From assembly GCA_026873275.1 (NCBI GenBank), contig JANTUC010000001.1:310001-374000 (forward strand): a stretch of 64,000 nucleotides of DNA, in the 5' to 3' direction. This DNA is from Pseudopithomyces maydicus (lineage: Eukaryota > Ascomycota > Dothideomycetes > Pleosporales > Didymosphaeriaceae). Made by a program: the position numbers and the translations under genes. This document shows positions 46,639-59,426 of this stretch, one piece after another. A model generated the notes under the pieces. The model made no database searches. It was not told the DNA's origin and saw only the letters and a program-made list of their open reading frames with translations. The stretch's first letter is position 1. Each line of letters begins with the position of its first letter.

Positions 46639-48239
46639 AGCGTGTAATAAATGCCTTTGGATGCAAACTAAACACTCAAACGGCTAGAGCGGCGAGGTCT
46701 GGCCGTCCCCAGACTACCGGCATCAAGATCTCAGCTATTGACTACCGGGTCGTTTACAAGCATTGATTGCGTCTTCCGAAGCGAGGTCGACTGAATATCA
46801 CGTGGCCATAGTCGGGCCCTAGGCGCTTTTGTGCAGACAGGTCTCTTCCATCTCTATAGATGACAGAATAGAGCAGTAAATGCTTCACTGTCATGTTCCC
46901 AAGCATCCAAGCTATTGAATCTTCATCTCAGGCTATTGCTATGTCATGACCCTCCTATGTATCGGGCAGAGTAAGAACCTGGATGTAGCAAGCCATGTAC
47001 CAACAAAGCACTGAGCAACACAATTAGCTTTATAGAGGCATCACGCGACCTTTATACTTAATCCCACGGCTATGGTTCTGTCCAGCAGCATCGTATTTAG
47101 CATCGTGGACCCCAGGTGAGACACCTGTAAGACCCCACTCTTCCCATCCGAACACGCAAGCCAATCGCCCCAGATGAGACATGCATTGCATTTTATCGAT
47201 TAGATCACGGGCCCCAGAGTTGCTCTGTAGCAGTCCGCGTGGCTGTGACTACTTTGAAATGGTTCGGTATCCTTTGCGCACTACACATTCAGAACACCCT
47301 TGCAATGGAGCATGAGCTATATCGGAACACCCTACTGTCTCCATCTCGTGCCTACAATCCCGAGATGCAAGCACGAAAAAAGAGATCCGGTCCCAGCTTC
47401 ATTGTTCTGCACATGCGAGATCTGAGGCTGAGTACATTTCCGTCTTACCGAACCGCTTTGAGCCGCAAACATTGACGCTCAGCAGCCTCCAGCTGCGCGT
47501 GAGCGAACTGCACAAACACTTGTGAAGCTAGTTGCACACTAAGCCAGTAAAACCATGACACGAGAATGTAGAGTCGGAATTTAACGTGGCTGTAGATTCA
47601 AAGTCGGATGAAGCACCCAGCCCTGGAGCTCTGGAGCCCTGGAGGTACAGCTTGCACGTGAGTGATCACCACTCGAGAATTCCACAAAACGAAAACCCGC
47701 TCACCATGGAAGCGACCATAGTAACGTATGCCAAGATCTATTTTCATCTGTTCAAAAGAGGATTTGGCCATACACTGCAGGTCTTGGTGCTAATTCGGCC
47801 CTCCACGCGCTTAGGCTAAAACATATGCGGAAAGGCGCAGTTCTCGAGCCGCCCGCAAGCCGAATTAGTGCATCATCCCCAAGTAACCACATTCTTGACA
47901 GGTCCTTCGTGCATCGTACAGTAACATGTCCCCGGCGCTAGAGATATATGCACCAATCCATTCGAGAAGCTCTGGATACAGACGCCTCGGCGGCTGCCCG
48001 CGCAGACGTCAGACACAGCGCTTCGAATGGAGGATGCTACATATTACCAACATACGATCCACTGCTGAAATTACTTTGAATGCATCGAAACCAATCTTGT
48101 GAGACGGGTGCTGCGTGACGAATTTCCTTCAGTCTCTCCTTGAATTTCCTTTTTCCTGGCGCTGCTGGTTCAGCACCGATTCTCAAATGTTACTCTTGTA
48201 GATAGATTGTCTAGGTCTGTCAACGCTCTTCGCCCCAAT

Positions 48240-50638
48240 ATGCAGAATGTCGCTTACTTCATCGTAGGTTGTACGACTATGTTTCTCAGCCACTCTGGCT
48301 GGCTGTGCGTTATATTGCCAACCCTAATAGCAGCAACGCCTCAGAAGACAGCTCCGGCACGATCCAAGCGTTCGCTACCCCCAAAACTTCAACAGCGTGT
48401 ACCTGCATGTGCACAGCCATGTCTGCGGACCTCGCTATCCGAACAGTTTCCTTTTGCATGTACCATTCCAACGGATCTAAACTGTCTTTGTTCTCGATAT
48501 AGTTTCAATGGACAGACGCTGGGCGAGGTGGCCGTGGGATGCATATATGCATCGTGCTCCACGTATCACGGTGCAACTTCAGCATACAACGTTTGTCTGG
48601 GGAGAAGTATGCAGTCGCACCGACTTTGACTGTTATCACCATCGTGCCGAGAACTACATCAACATCAAGACCCTCATCCATGGCCATGACCTCTTCTCAT
48701 CCGAATACTATCACTGCCTCTCAAATAATATCAACAACCACGTCTCAACTTCGATCATCACAAACATTACAAACAGAGACAGTCATTGCTGACTCTGTAT
48801 CGTTGGTTCCATCCCCTACATCATTAACAACACCTCGAGGTACAACCACACCGCTTGCTGCCGCAGACCCTCCCAAAACGATGACGCCTGCACAAATAGC
48901 GGGGCTTGCAGTTGCGGTTGGGGCAGCTTTCATCATTGCCATTGGACTTATGGGTCTCACCATATTTTTAAGAAGACGAAGGGAACGCAAAGACATTGTC
49001 GGTGTAGACGAGAAGGGCGCAATATCGCCAAGCCCAAGCGACTACCCGCCACGTTACTCGAGGTCATTCACGTTAGAGGCTGGTCCTTCTTCGCAGATGC
49101 TACTACCTCCTCCACCTGCAAAGACAAGATCTCCAAGTCCGAGAGGCTTTGGGGGCGGCGATCAAGGGCTGAAGCCGCTCAGACTGAGTACGGCTCGCCT
49201 TGTTGCTCCCGTTGCTCAACAAACAGATACATCAATCGAGACACATCAGGTCTCCAATCACCCGATCTTACGTCCCGAACAAGGACTCCTGAACAATTCA
49301 TCGAGCTCTTCTGTACCGCTTGAGCAGATCGGACTTGCAATAACTGCTGAGCAGCCTAGGGCTTCCACGGACCGAAACGAGCCGGAGCTTCATCCCCCAG
49401 TCAAAGAGGCACATCGACCAACCATTACCAGACGTAACGCCGACGTCTCCCAGCGGCCAGATAGCGTAATGACTCAGACCACGTTATTTGAAGAAGATGT
49501 TATTCGCAGAGAGTCTAAACTTCTACCTGCAATTCCCCAGATCCCTGTCCCACCAATTCGTAGTTTCCAACCTTCACGACCCCAACCTTCAGTGAGTCCA
49601 ATTCAAGCGGCGATGGAGAAGTCTACAATCAGACAAGTCCATCAACAATCTGAACTCTTCCTGGATATCCCGACTCGTTACTCAAGATCGCAGCCGCCAA
49701 GCGTCACTACATCGAATGGACCACTTAGTGACAAGAAGTTATCAGCTCCAACGATTAAAAAACAGTCTACCTCTCACACAGGCACATCAGAGAATAACCC
49801 GATGTCTGCGGACTCAGAGGTCAGCCACGGGGGTGACATACCTGATTACTATTTTACTGCCTATCAAGAGCCTAAGGCCATACACTCTGTGTCACCGAAC
49901 AATACGGGCAGACGCTTTTGGTCCAGACAGGAGTCAAATCGCAGAAATGCCAAACCGAAACGATCCGCTAGCAATGTTTCACGGGCAACCTCTAGGGCAT
50001 CAACCAACATCCGTGATTCCTTCTCGTCACAGACATCCTTCGAGACTGTTGAGCCTGACGATCCTACCCCGGAAGACGATGGTAATGAAGGAAAGATCAC
50101 AGCTGGCAAATTGTCCCCCGTGGTAGAATCGCCTATCCACAAGCTACGTTATCCCAAGGTTCCCCGCACCTCGAATCAACTTGTTCCCCGTAGTCCCAAG
50201 AGCCCACAAAGCCAAACGAGGCAAAGCAACCACTCCTGGCAATCGCAGCCTTCTTCTCTTCTCGTCAAACGAAAAGGTGAACAAGGCGCTCTTTCTCTCG
50301 GTAGTCCGTTCAGGACAGGCTCGCCCGACACGCGCACGACCAGCGAGATACGCAGGTATCGACAACATCTCCGCAGCAGCAGTGTCGAGACTTTCAGCCC
50401 TCTACGGAGCAGCGAGCGTTCTACGCGCACGCAGAGTAGTCTGTGGCCTAAAAGTCCAACCATGTTTGACGACTCACCAACTGTGCGACCACTAACGATT
50501 CGCAAGACACAGCTGCTCCAGACATCAACGGAGGACATGCAGGCATTGAAGAGCCCGATATGGGTTCCGCGGTTGACACCTACGAGGCAGGGTGATGATC
50601 TCTTCATCAATGTTACCTATTCAAAACCGGGCCGCTGA
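48240..50638 (+). CDS. CFEM-domain single-pass membrane protein with long cytosolic tail (apparent frameshift)
   Basis: The predicted cell-surface protein has a signal peptide (GWLCVILPTLIAAT). A CFEM domain with all eight cysteines follows (C57, C61, C74, C82, C84, C101, C106, C119; e.g. VPACAQPC and NCLCSRYSF). Next is a Ser/Thr-rich stalk, then one transmembrane helix (IAGLAVAVGAAFIIAIGLMG, ~residues 215-240) with a RRRRERK stop-transfer. The ~550-aa cytosolic tail is Pro/Ser-rich and disordered. CFEM domains bind heme/iron or act in host contact. The frame changes just after the last cysteine at the G4 run 48599-48602; one more G joins VCLG to EKYAVAPTLTV (799 aa). No usable intron explains the shift. 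An internal ATG at 48279 gives a more canonical signal peptide and may be the true start. Confidence 0.85.
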
Positions 50639-51718
50639 CGATGCATCTCTTAATATTCATGTTTTTCTTGCATTTCCCTTGAACAATTTGTAATGCCTAC
50701 AAGGTACTGGATACCGCTTCTTCTGTCACTATGATTCAGGATGGTCAATATTTTTTTTCGTGTCGGACATGACCGGTACTATCCTTATGACCACACACTG
50801 TACGATACCCATACGCGCTCATTGAAGTTTCTTTTGGCATTATGGCGTTTAGATTGGCGGTTGTATGAGGGCATGTAACAAGATAGACACGTTTGCCGAT
50901 AAATATACATGGCCCGACCAGGTTGTAACCAGCTAAGCTACGATGGTTTCGAAGGAAATGCTTTTGTGCCGTATTAATAGGGCCAGCAACGATGCGCAGA
51001 GCACCTTGACTGCACTCGAGCACTTGTTCGGGCACCTGGGCAACCGTAGGGCACGTGGTGCAATTAACCGCCGGTGGTTCAGCGGCTGAGCAGATGGATT
51101 AGCTGCCCCCAAATTTTTTTTTATCAATGCCGTTGGCAAACGCTCGGCACAGCGGCGTGGAGATTCAAGGCTTGCCCTCGTGGGTATAGTAACTCGAGTG
51201 GTGTGGACGAGTGAGGCGGACTACGATCGGCTGCGCAGGTCGATGATCGGACAAATTGTGTCAAAAGTTTTACGGATAATGGTCCAAGGCGATACCGGCC
51301 GCGTGGAGTGCACATCGGCCGGAGATTGTACCGAAGCAAACATGGCATGGCCGGTCGGCGTTTGACGGGCAACCACAGATCAAGCATCCCGGCAGCAGCT
51401 CCAACCTTGGGATCTCTGGGAGCACTGGAGGGGGCCAGCACGACGGCATGTTTTAGGAAAGAGCTGTGGGAGGGTTGGCAACAAGGACAGCGAGCTGCCT
51501 CAAGTTCTGTCAGCGTCTAGCAAGATTATTCATTGCGTAGTAAGTAACCAGCGTTAGGAAGCGCTTGGCCACTGGCTGGTCGCAAGGGGGACCGCCGTGG
51601 GATAATCGGGCTGGTGGGGCTGCTGCGATTCATAGTGACAACACCCGCTTCAAATAACCTGTCCCAACACTCCTTCTCTTTCCTTCCTCCCTCCCTCCCT
51701 CTCCACCACACATTCAAG
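50639..51718. other. Intergenic: CFEM-gene 3' flank and transketolase promoter
   Basis: About 1.1 kb with no supported gene. The last ~60 bp before the transketolase ATG are strongly CT-rich (TCCTTCCTCCCTCCCTCCCT), typical of highly expressed fungal genes. A GGGCACCTGGGCA word occurs at 51030-51042. Confidence 0.6.
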
Positions 51719-54363
51719 ATGCCCTACACAAAGACCGACGAGTTGGCTATCAACACCATCCGCACCCTCGCGGTACGTTTCTGTTCTTTCGTCTTGTTGT
51801 CGCGTACCCCACCATGACGAAGGCTGCCCCGCTCTCGCTGGGTTTTCCTCAACGACGCGTTACTGACTGCCCTCCAGGTGGATGCCACGCTCGAGGCGAA
51901 CTCTGGCCATCCAGGTGCCCCTATGGGCATGGCCCCGGTATGGAAATCCCCAAAGAACATTGGTCCTGGGCCGCATTCTCATCGCCGCAGGTTGCGCATG
52001 TACTCTTTAACAAGTTCATGACCTTCAACCCCAAGAACCCCGACTGGGTCAACCGCGATCGTTTCGTCCTTTCGTACGTTGTTTCCTTCCCTATTTCATT
52101 GACCCCGGCGACGGGGACCCTGCCTGGAGCATGCAGAGCGATGCGCCGTGGGGGGAGTGGCACAGCACACCTCCATCTCCGCGGGCATCCGCCCTATGGC
52201 CATGTTGCTTTTCTTCTTCCGCCACCGTTCTAGCATTGCGTGGGCGCCAGAACAAAGAAATCCGGTTTTCCGCTATGCTCCGCTCTGTTGAAGTTTTTTT
52301 GCGGGGCATGATGCAATTGGATTGTTAACACCAAGCGCAGCAACGGTCACGGATGCATGCTTCAGTATGCTCTTATCCACCTCTTCGGTTACAAGGTGAC
52401 CATCGACGACTTGAAGAACTTCCGTGTAAGTTTTTCCGACGCTCGTTCCGTGCATTTGCGGAATCCCATCTAACCTGTCCTTACAGCAAGTCGACAGCAT
52501 CACTCCTGGTCACCCCGAAGCTCACGACACCCCCGGTATTGAGGTCACAACTGGCCCTCTCGGCCAGGGTTTCGCCAATGCCGTCGGTCTTGCTATTGCG
52601 CAGGCGCATACCGCAGCCGTCTTCAACAAGCCCGGATTCGACCTCATCAACAACCACACATACATGTTCTTCGGCGATGGCTGCGCTATGGAGGGCATTG
52701 CCAGCGAGGCTGCCTCCACTGCCGGTCACTTGCAGTTGGGCAACCTGATTGCCATCTACGATGACAACCACATCTCTATTGGTATGTCTCAGAGCACTGG
52801 TTGTACAATTGAGACGCTAACGAGGGTTTGCAGACGGTGACACCAAGTGCGCCTTCACTGAGGATGTGATGAAGCGTTTCGAGTCTTACGGATGGCACAC
52901 ACAGCACGTCGAGAACGGTGACAGCGACCTTGAGGGTATTGAGGCCGCTATTGCCAAGGCTAAGGAGGTCAAGGACAAGCCTTCAGTCATCAAGCTTACT
53001 ACCACCATCGGTTTCGGATCCAAGCTCCAGGGTACTGGTGGCGTTCACGGCAACCCCCTCAAGGCCGATGATGCCAAGCAGGTCAAGGAGAAGTTCGGGT
53101 TCGACCCTGAGAAGACCTTCCAGGTCCCCCAGGAGGTTTATGACATGTACCACAAGCACGCCGCTGAGGGTGCGGCTGCTGAGGAGGAGTGGAACAAGCT
53201 CTTCGAGAAGTACGGAAAGGAGCACAAGGATCTCCACGCCGATCTTGCTCGACGATTGACTGGTGACCTGCCCGAGGGCTGGGTCAGCAAGCTCCCTACC
53301 TACAAGCCTTCCGACCCCGCTATTGCATCCCGCAAGCTCTCCGAGAGCGTTTTGGAGGCTATCTACGATGTCATCCCAGAACTTCTCTCTGGTTCCGCAG
53401 ATTTGACTGGCTCCAACAACACCCGCTGGAAGAACGCTGTTGACTTCCAGCCCCCCAGCCTTGGTATTGGCGAGTGGTCTGGCCGTTACCTCAGGTATGG
53501 TGTCCGTGAGCACGCCATGGCTGCCATCATGAACGGTCTCTCTGCCTACGGCACCATCATCCCTGCCGGTGGAACTTTCCTGAACTTCGTCTCATATGCT
53601 GCTGGTGCCGTCCGTCTTTCGTCGCTTTCTCACCAGCGCGTCATCTACGTTGCTACTCACGATTCCATCGGTCTTGGTGAGGATGGTCCTACTCACCAGC
53701 CTATTGAGACTCTTGCTCACTTCCGTGCTCTGCCCAACATGATGGTGTGGCGCCCGGCTGATGGTAACGAGACCTCGGCTGCCTACTACATGGCTCTCAC
53801 TTCCAAGGAGACCCCCTCCATCCTGGCTCTCACTCGTCAGAACCTTCCTCAGCTCGAGGGTTCAACAATCGAGAAGGCTATCAAGGGTGGTTACGTCGCC
53901 CTTGAGAACGAGAAGGCCGATGTCACTCTTGTCTCCACTGGTTCGGAGGTGTCGCTCTGCTTGGAGGCTGTCAAGACCCTCAAGGACCAGGGTCTGACTG
54001 CTCGTGTTGTTTCTCTTCCCTGTGTTGAGGTGTTCGATGCCCAGGACAAGGAATACCGCCTCTCCGTCATCCCCGACGGCATCCCCACCCTCAGCGTTGA
54101 AGTCATGTCGACTCTTGGATGGGAGAAGTACTCGCACGAGCAATTCGGCCTCAACAGGTTCGGTGCTTCCGGCCCCTACAAGGAGGTTTACAAGGTATGT
54201 CACAATCGTAAACATGTTGAAAAATGAAAACTGACTGAGCGGGTAGAAATTCGAATTCACTCCTGAGGGCATTGCTAAGCGCGCTAAGCTTACTGTCGAC
54301 TTCTACAAGGACGTCAAGCCTCTCCGCTCGCCTCTGAACCGCGCCTTCACTCAACTCATCTAA
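51719..54363 (+). CDS. tkl1: Transketolase
   Basis: A cytosolic thiamine-diphosphate enzyme of the non-oxidative pentose phosphate pathway that moves two-carbon units between sugar phosphates. Seven exons (introns 51773-51877, 51938-51990, 52074-52340, 52426-52486, 52782-52833, 54195-54246) give 684 aa. Landmarks are ANSGHPGAPMG (catalytic His), NGHGCMLQYALIHLFGY, TPGHPE, TTGPLGQG, and the ThDP motif FFGDGCAMEG...AIYDDN (~155-187). The pyrimidine-domain part has RYGVREHAMAA and THDSIGLGEDGPTHQP. The last exon encodes KFEFTPEGIAKRA...FTQLI. The first four exons are short; the third intron is 267 nt, the longest in the window. The gene symbol follows yeast usage. Confidence 0.96.
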
Positions 54364-55876
54364 ATAACTAAGCTTAGAGAGTGTGGATATTAGGTGGGAT
54401 GATGTTTATCACGATTGCTATGATTAAATGGTAGATTGGCCGCGCTTTTGCTGGCTGTCCGTAACTGTATGCTCGTGGGGAGGAAAAGATAATGGGTGTA
54501 TAAAGTTGAGGTTTTTTTTATATCCAACTCACCCCTTTGCTCCTGATAATCCCACGTAAAAGGAATGGCATATTTTGCGAAATGAAGTGGCGAGGCGTTC
54601 ATTTATGGTTCATTTGTGCAGTGTTTTAGTGTTCATAGGGAACGTGTCACTACGTCGCCGCTCGCCGCGATGGATCGTTGTGCGAGGGCAAGCTAACAGC
54701 ACTCCCGTTTTCCGTCCCGCTCCGCTCCGCTCCACAACCATGACGTTACGCCACAATGCTTAGGCTAGCGCGGCGATGGATGATGGATGCATCTGGATTG
54801 GCAGGCCCACTTCGCGGATCTTATGCACACAGGTCATTACAGAAGTGGCGCTTCTGGGATGACAGCTAGGTGAGCCGCGGTTCTGCGTACAGTAGACTAC
54901 AGATGGACATGGCGACGGCAGCTGAGTTCTAACAAAGGAAAATTCGGCTCCAACGGGCGATTTGGCGTCGAGACTATTTCTTCCGTGCTGCAGTACACGG
55001 CAAGCAACAGGACCGGGCAGTGAGACGTACACATGGATGGCCCCGAACAAGGCTGAGCATCAACGCGATCTTCGCCCATGCGGATGGCAAACGTCAGACA
55101 ATGGATGGAGGTTCTCTTGGCCGCGGACGGTCACGTAATTGAACACAATCGGGCCACGCAGGTGTTAGACATGCGGGCTCGAGGCAAAGGTGTACAAATG
55201 GTCGGGCTGCAACCACCCCTCAGACGACGGATGCGCGATTTATGAACGTGTATCCGCGCGGGCGGGCGGGTCGATATATGGGAAGGGTGGAATTGTTGGA
55301 GATTAACATGAGCAGGAGTAGGGGGCCAGGCATAGAAAGCCGCCGTGGCTTAGGATCGTGCTGTGAACCTCGCGCTCACTAGGTGAGCCGTTTCAGGAGG
55401 CAAGGCAGGGCACCAGCGGGCTCAGCCTGCTAAATATAACGCCTAAAGGAGAGCAATGTTGGGGATGGACGGCTCCGTCGCAGGTGCCTTAAGAGGGCGT
55501 GCCGTACCGCCATACCGCCAGACCGCCAGACTGCCGCACCGTGCCTGCGTCATACCCATCTCCTCTCACAGCCCTAGGTCTTCGTTCCCCAGCCGCTGGC
55601 GCATGCTCCATAGATACGGAGCTGCGGGCTAAAAACGCACGCGTGGGTCCAAGCCGCATGCCCCCCATTGCTCGCTCGTCGTAGTCGTCCCAGCAGTGCT
55701 CAGCTGGGCGGGCCGCGGACAAGCACTCGTCTCCTCAAAGACATCCACGCTCGCCGCTGCATGTACTGATCCGCATTTCCCGGTTTCCAAGGACCCCGGC
55801 GCGAATCAAGCACGCTTGGCCACCACAGCCCCAGCCAGCAGGTTCCGTCCATGCAGCCTAGTTGACGTCGCCCAGC
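54364..55876. other. Intergenic: transketolase 3' flank and psd2 upstream region
   Basis: About 1.5 kb with only shadow frames. A short CCGCCA/CCGCCAGAC direct repeat occurs at ~55506-55535. The region near psd2 is GC-rich. No RNA gene recognised. Confidence 0.55.
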
Positions 55877-58800
55877 ATGCCTGCGCGTCCAGCATTTACC
55901 AGCAAGCTGTCGCTCCCGGTGCGCCTGAAGCACAGCAACAACGCAGCCTCCGCACCCACGAGCGCCTCCAACAGCCGCCGAGTCAGTCCACAGCGCGCGA
56001 CCATGAACGAGAACAGCAAGCCTGGCCTGGTACTGCGTGCGAATGTGCTCAAGGTGCGCGCTACCCCGCCAACAGCTCCCCTCCCGCACAGCTAACAGCC
56101 GCCCCAGGGCCGGAATCTCGCCGCGAAGGACAGGAGCGGCACCTCCGACCCGGTAAGTCTTCTGGGAGCGCAATTGCTACCGCAGTCTTGCATGGGACCT
56201 GCAGCTGACGGTGGACCCTGCAGTACCTGGTCCTCAACGTGGGAGATGCCCGCGAAGCCACGCCCCCGATCAACAAAACCCTGAACCCAGAATGGAACAC
56301 CACGCTCGACTTCCCCATCGTCGGCGTCCAGAGCACCCTGCTCGAGGCCTGCTGCTGGGACAAGGACCGCTTTGGCAAGGACTACATGGGCGAGTTTGAC
56401 GTCATCCTCGAGGACATCTTCCAGAACGCCCAGGCCGTCCAGGAGCCCAAGTGGTTCCCGCTTGAGTCCAGGCGCACCGGCAAGAAGAAGTCGGTCGTGA
56501 CTGGCGAGATCCAGATCCAGTTCTCCCTCGTCGACACGAGCAACCCCAACGCGTCCAGCGACGAGCTCGTCAAGAAGTTCATGATGTTCGTCGCCCAGAC
56601 CCCGAGCCCCGACGAAGACGAGGACGAGTTCCTGCTGCGCACCGAGAGCGCAGAGAACGACGACCAGGACGACGACGACGACGAGAGCTCGGACGAGGCC
56701 TTGGATGAATCGAAGAAGGCCGAGAAGAGGGAGAAGCGGCGCAAGAAGCTCAGACTGGCCAAGCTGAAGCGGAAGGCGAACAAGCTGCGCACCTACGAGT
56801 TCTCCGACAAGACCGAGGTCGCTGGTGTGCTTTTCCTGGAGATCACAAAGGTCACGGATCTGCCTCCGGAACATAATGGTACGCACTATGCATGCATGCA
56901 TGCTGCATCCGCCCGCTAACACAGCACAGTTACCCGCACCTCCTTCGACATGGACCCTTTCATTGTCACATCTCTCGGCAAGAAGACGTACCGTACCAAG
57001 ACGATCAGTCACAACCTGAATCCCGTTTTCGATGAGAAGCTCGTCTTCCAGGTGCTGAAACACGAGACCAACTATTCGGTTGGATTCACTGTCATGGACA
57101 AGGACAAGTTCTCTGGAAACGACTATGTTGGAACTGTGAACTTTCCGTTAGAGAAGGCAGTTTCTGTGGCTCCCGAATCAGACCCGGCGACTGGTCTGTA
57201 CAAGCTTCCTGAGCCATCGGACTCACCCGGCATACCGGAGACCAAAGAGGCCAGAAGATCGCGCTTCCGAATTCCAATGTCAAGATCGTCATCAACACAC
57301 AGCCTTGCCCGTCTGGGCCGCCCAAACCTACGCAAAGAGAACTCGACGAATTCTTTGTCTGGTAAAGAGTCCAATGGCGACGTGCCTCCTCCCCAGTCAG
57401 CGTCTCCCAGCCACCTGGGACAGATAGTAATGGACAAACCGCTCCTGACATTCCAACAGTCACTGTGGACCCTACCGCTGTCGACGACGAAGACCTCAAG
57501 ATGTACGCATTGCCATTGGAAATGAAGAACAAGGATCGTTGGGAGGCGAAGCACAGCCCTGTTATCCACATCAAGGCGAAATATCTTCCCTACAAAGCGT
57601 TGCGACAGCAGTTCTGGCGCGCCATGTTGAAACAATACGATGCGGATGATAGCGGATTGATTGATAAAGTCGAGCTCACTACTATGCTAGACACTCTGGG
57701 TTCCACCTTGCATGAGTCTACTATCGACAGTTTCTTCCGCAAATTTATAGAGGAGAACAATGGCGAAGAGTTGCTGACGTTCGACCAGGCAGTCATGTGC
57801 CTGGAAGAACAATTGCAACGCGTCGAAGAAGTACAGGCCAAAAAGACTTCGTGGGGACATCTCACAGCCTCTAGCAGCGACCTTCTCACAACCGGCTCAT
57901 CGACGCCTGCTTTGACTTCTGGTAGCCAGACGCCGCTCAATGCCCATCACTCCCAAACGTCGATCCCTGCTCTGGAAACTAGCCATCTTGGGCAGGGAGG
58001 CGAAGAAGGCGAAACCCTTCCAGTAGATGACTTGGCGGATGAGAAGGGCGAAGAGCACGTTATCGAGATTCGTGAATGTCCCATCTGCCACCAGCCACGT
58101 CTGAACAAGAAATCAGATGCTGACATCATTACCCATGTTGCTACGTGTGCCAGTCAAGACTGGAGACAGGTGAACAACATTGTCATGGCAGGTTTTGTTA
58201 CGTCAAGCCAAGCACAGCGCAAGTGGTACTCCAAGGTTATCACAAAGATCTCATATGGTGGATACAAACTTGGTGCCAACTCGGCCAACATCCTTGTACA
58301 GGACCGTCTCACTGGACAAATCAATGAGGAGCGTATGAGCGTATATGTTAGACTTGGCATCCGTCTACTGTACAAGGGTCTCAAAGCGAATAACATGGAG
58401 AAGAAGAGAAGTAAGTGGTAATTTAATCCATATGCACTCTTATGCTAATTTCACCCAGTTCGGAAACTATTACGTTCGCTCAGCTTCAAGCAAGGACGAA
58501 AGTATGACGACCCCGCATCTGCTCGTGAGATTGAGGGATTCATTGCATTCCATCAACTCGATATGTCCGAGGTGCTACTCCCCATATCACAGTTCAAAAA
58601 CTTTAACGAGTTTTTCTATCGGGCCTTGAAACCCGAAGCACGGCCTTGCTCGGCTCCCGAAGACCCCCGCGTAATCGTTTCACCCGCAGATTGTCGGTCG
58701 GTCGTCTTCAACACTATCGATGCGGCTCAGTCGGTGTGGGTAAAAGGCCGCGAATTTACAGTCGAAAGACTACTAGGCGATGCCTACCCTGAGGATGCGA

Positions 58801-59426
58801 AGCGCTACAACGGGGGATCTCTTGGTATATTCCGTCTCGCACCGCAAGACTATCATCGCTTTCATATACCGGTCGATGGAGTCATGGGCGAACCGAAGAC
58901 GATCGAGGGCGAATACTACACGGTGAACCCAATGGCTATTCGCTCAGCATTGGACGTTTACGGTGAGAATGTCCGCGTGTGTGTGCCTATTGATTCGGTG
59001 ACACATGGACGAGTGATGGTTATTTGCATCGGTGCCATGATGGTCGGTAGCACGGTTATTACACGTAACGCCGGCGATCAGGTGAAGCGAGCTGAGGAGT
59101 TGGGCTACTTCAAGTTTGGTGGCAGTACGCTCCTGCTACTGTTCGAGCCTGGCCAAATGCGATACGATGACGATTTGGTCGATAATTCACGATCTGCTTT
59201 GGAGACCCTGGTAAGGCAACTTCCTCATCTTGGGAGACCCCGCTGACAAACACAGGTTCGCGTTGGTATGTCTATTGGCCATAGTCCAAACAGGCCTCCT
59301 CACGCACCAGATATGCGTAAAGAGAACCCAACAAACGAGGAGAAGCAAGACGCAAAGCGTCGCATTGAAGGTAGCTTGGCACCTGAAGGAGCCATGGGCC
59401 CGATGCCAGGTGCGGGCTTGTCATAA
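55877..59426 (+). CDS. psd2: C2-domain phosphatidylserine decarboxylase proenzyme (apparent 1-nt frameshift)
   Basis: A Golgi/endosomal enzyme converting phosphatidylserine to phosphatidylethanolamine. Introns are 56054-56107, 56153-56223, 56879-56929, 58411-58458 and 59211-59255. It has a first C2 domain (LVLRANVLKGRNLAAKDRSG...DPYLVL, TLNPEWNTTLDFP). A second C2 follows (DMDPFIVTSLGKKTYRTKT). Then come an EF-hand (YDADDSGLIDKVEL), a CxxC-HxxxC zinc-like motif (CPICHQP...HVATC), and the decarboxylase domain (DGVMGEP, EYYTVNP). The pyruvoyl-forming self-cleavage site is in FKFGGSTLLLLF, between Gly and Ser. The exon from 56930 to 58410 changes frame near the C4 run 57391-57394; one more C links GDVPPP to VSVSQPPGTD and gives 1093 aa. 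The only GT-AG alternative is 32 nt, too short to be likely. Confidence 0.94.

Larger units (their letters stand above)
44825..48239. other. G-alpha leader/promoter region and CFEM-gene upstream region
   Basis: About 3.4 kb between divergent genes. The part next to gna1 (44825 to ~46250) is very GC-rich with CAG, CAGG and CTG repeats and many overlapping open frames on both strands, none convincing. From ~46650 the composition is AT-moderate with only short frames. A 12-bp triplicated repeat lies at 46603-46638. No gene is supported. Confidence 0.55.

Noticed and set aside
47100..47170. CCCATCCGAACACG segment as a possible 5S rRNA piece
   Set aside because: Only a short word resembles 5S internal sequence; the flanks do not fold or match the rest of a 5S gene.
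15422..59426. Programmed ribosomal frameshifting in five genes
   Set aside because: The sites share only a G/C run, no slippery heptamer plus downstream structure was evident, and unrelated housekeeping genes are affected; base loss in assembly fits better.
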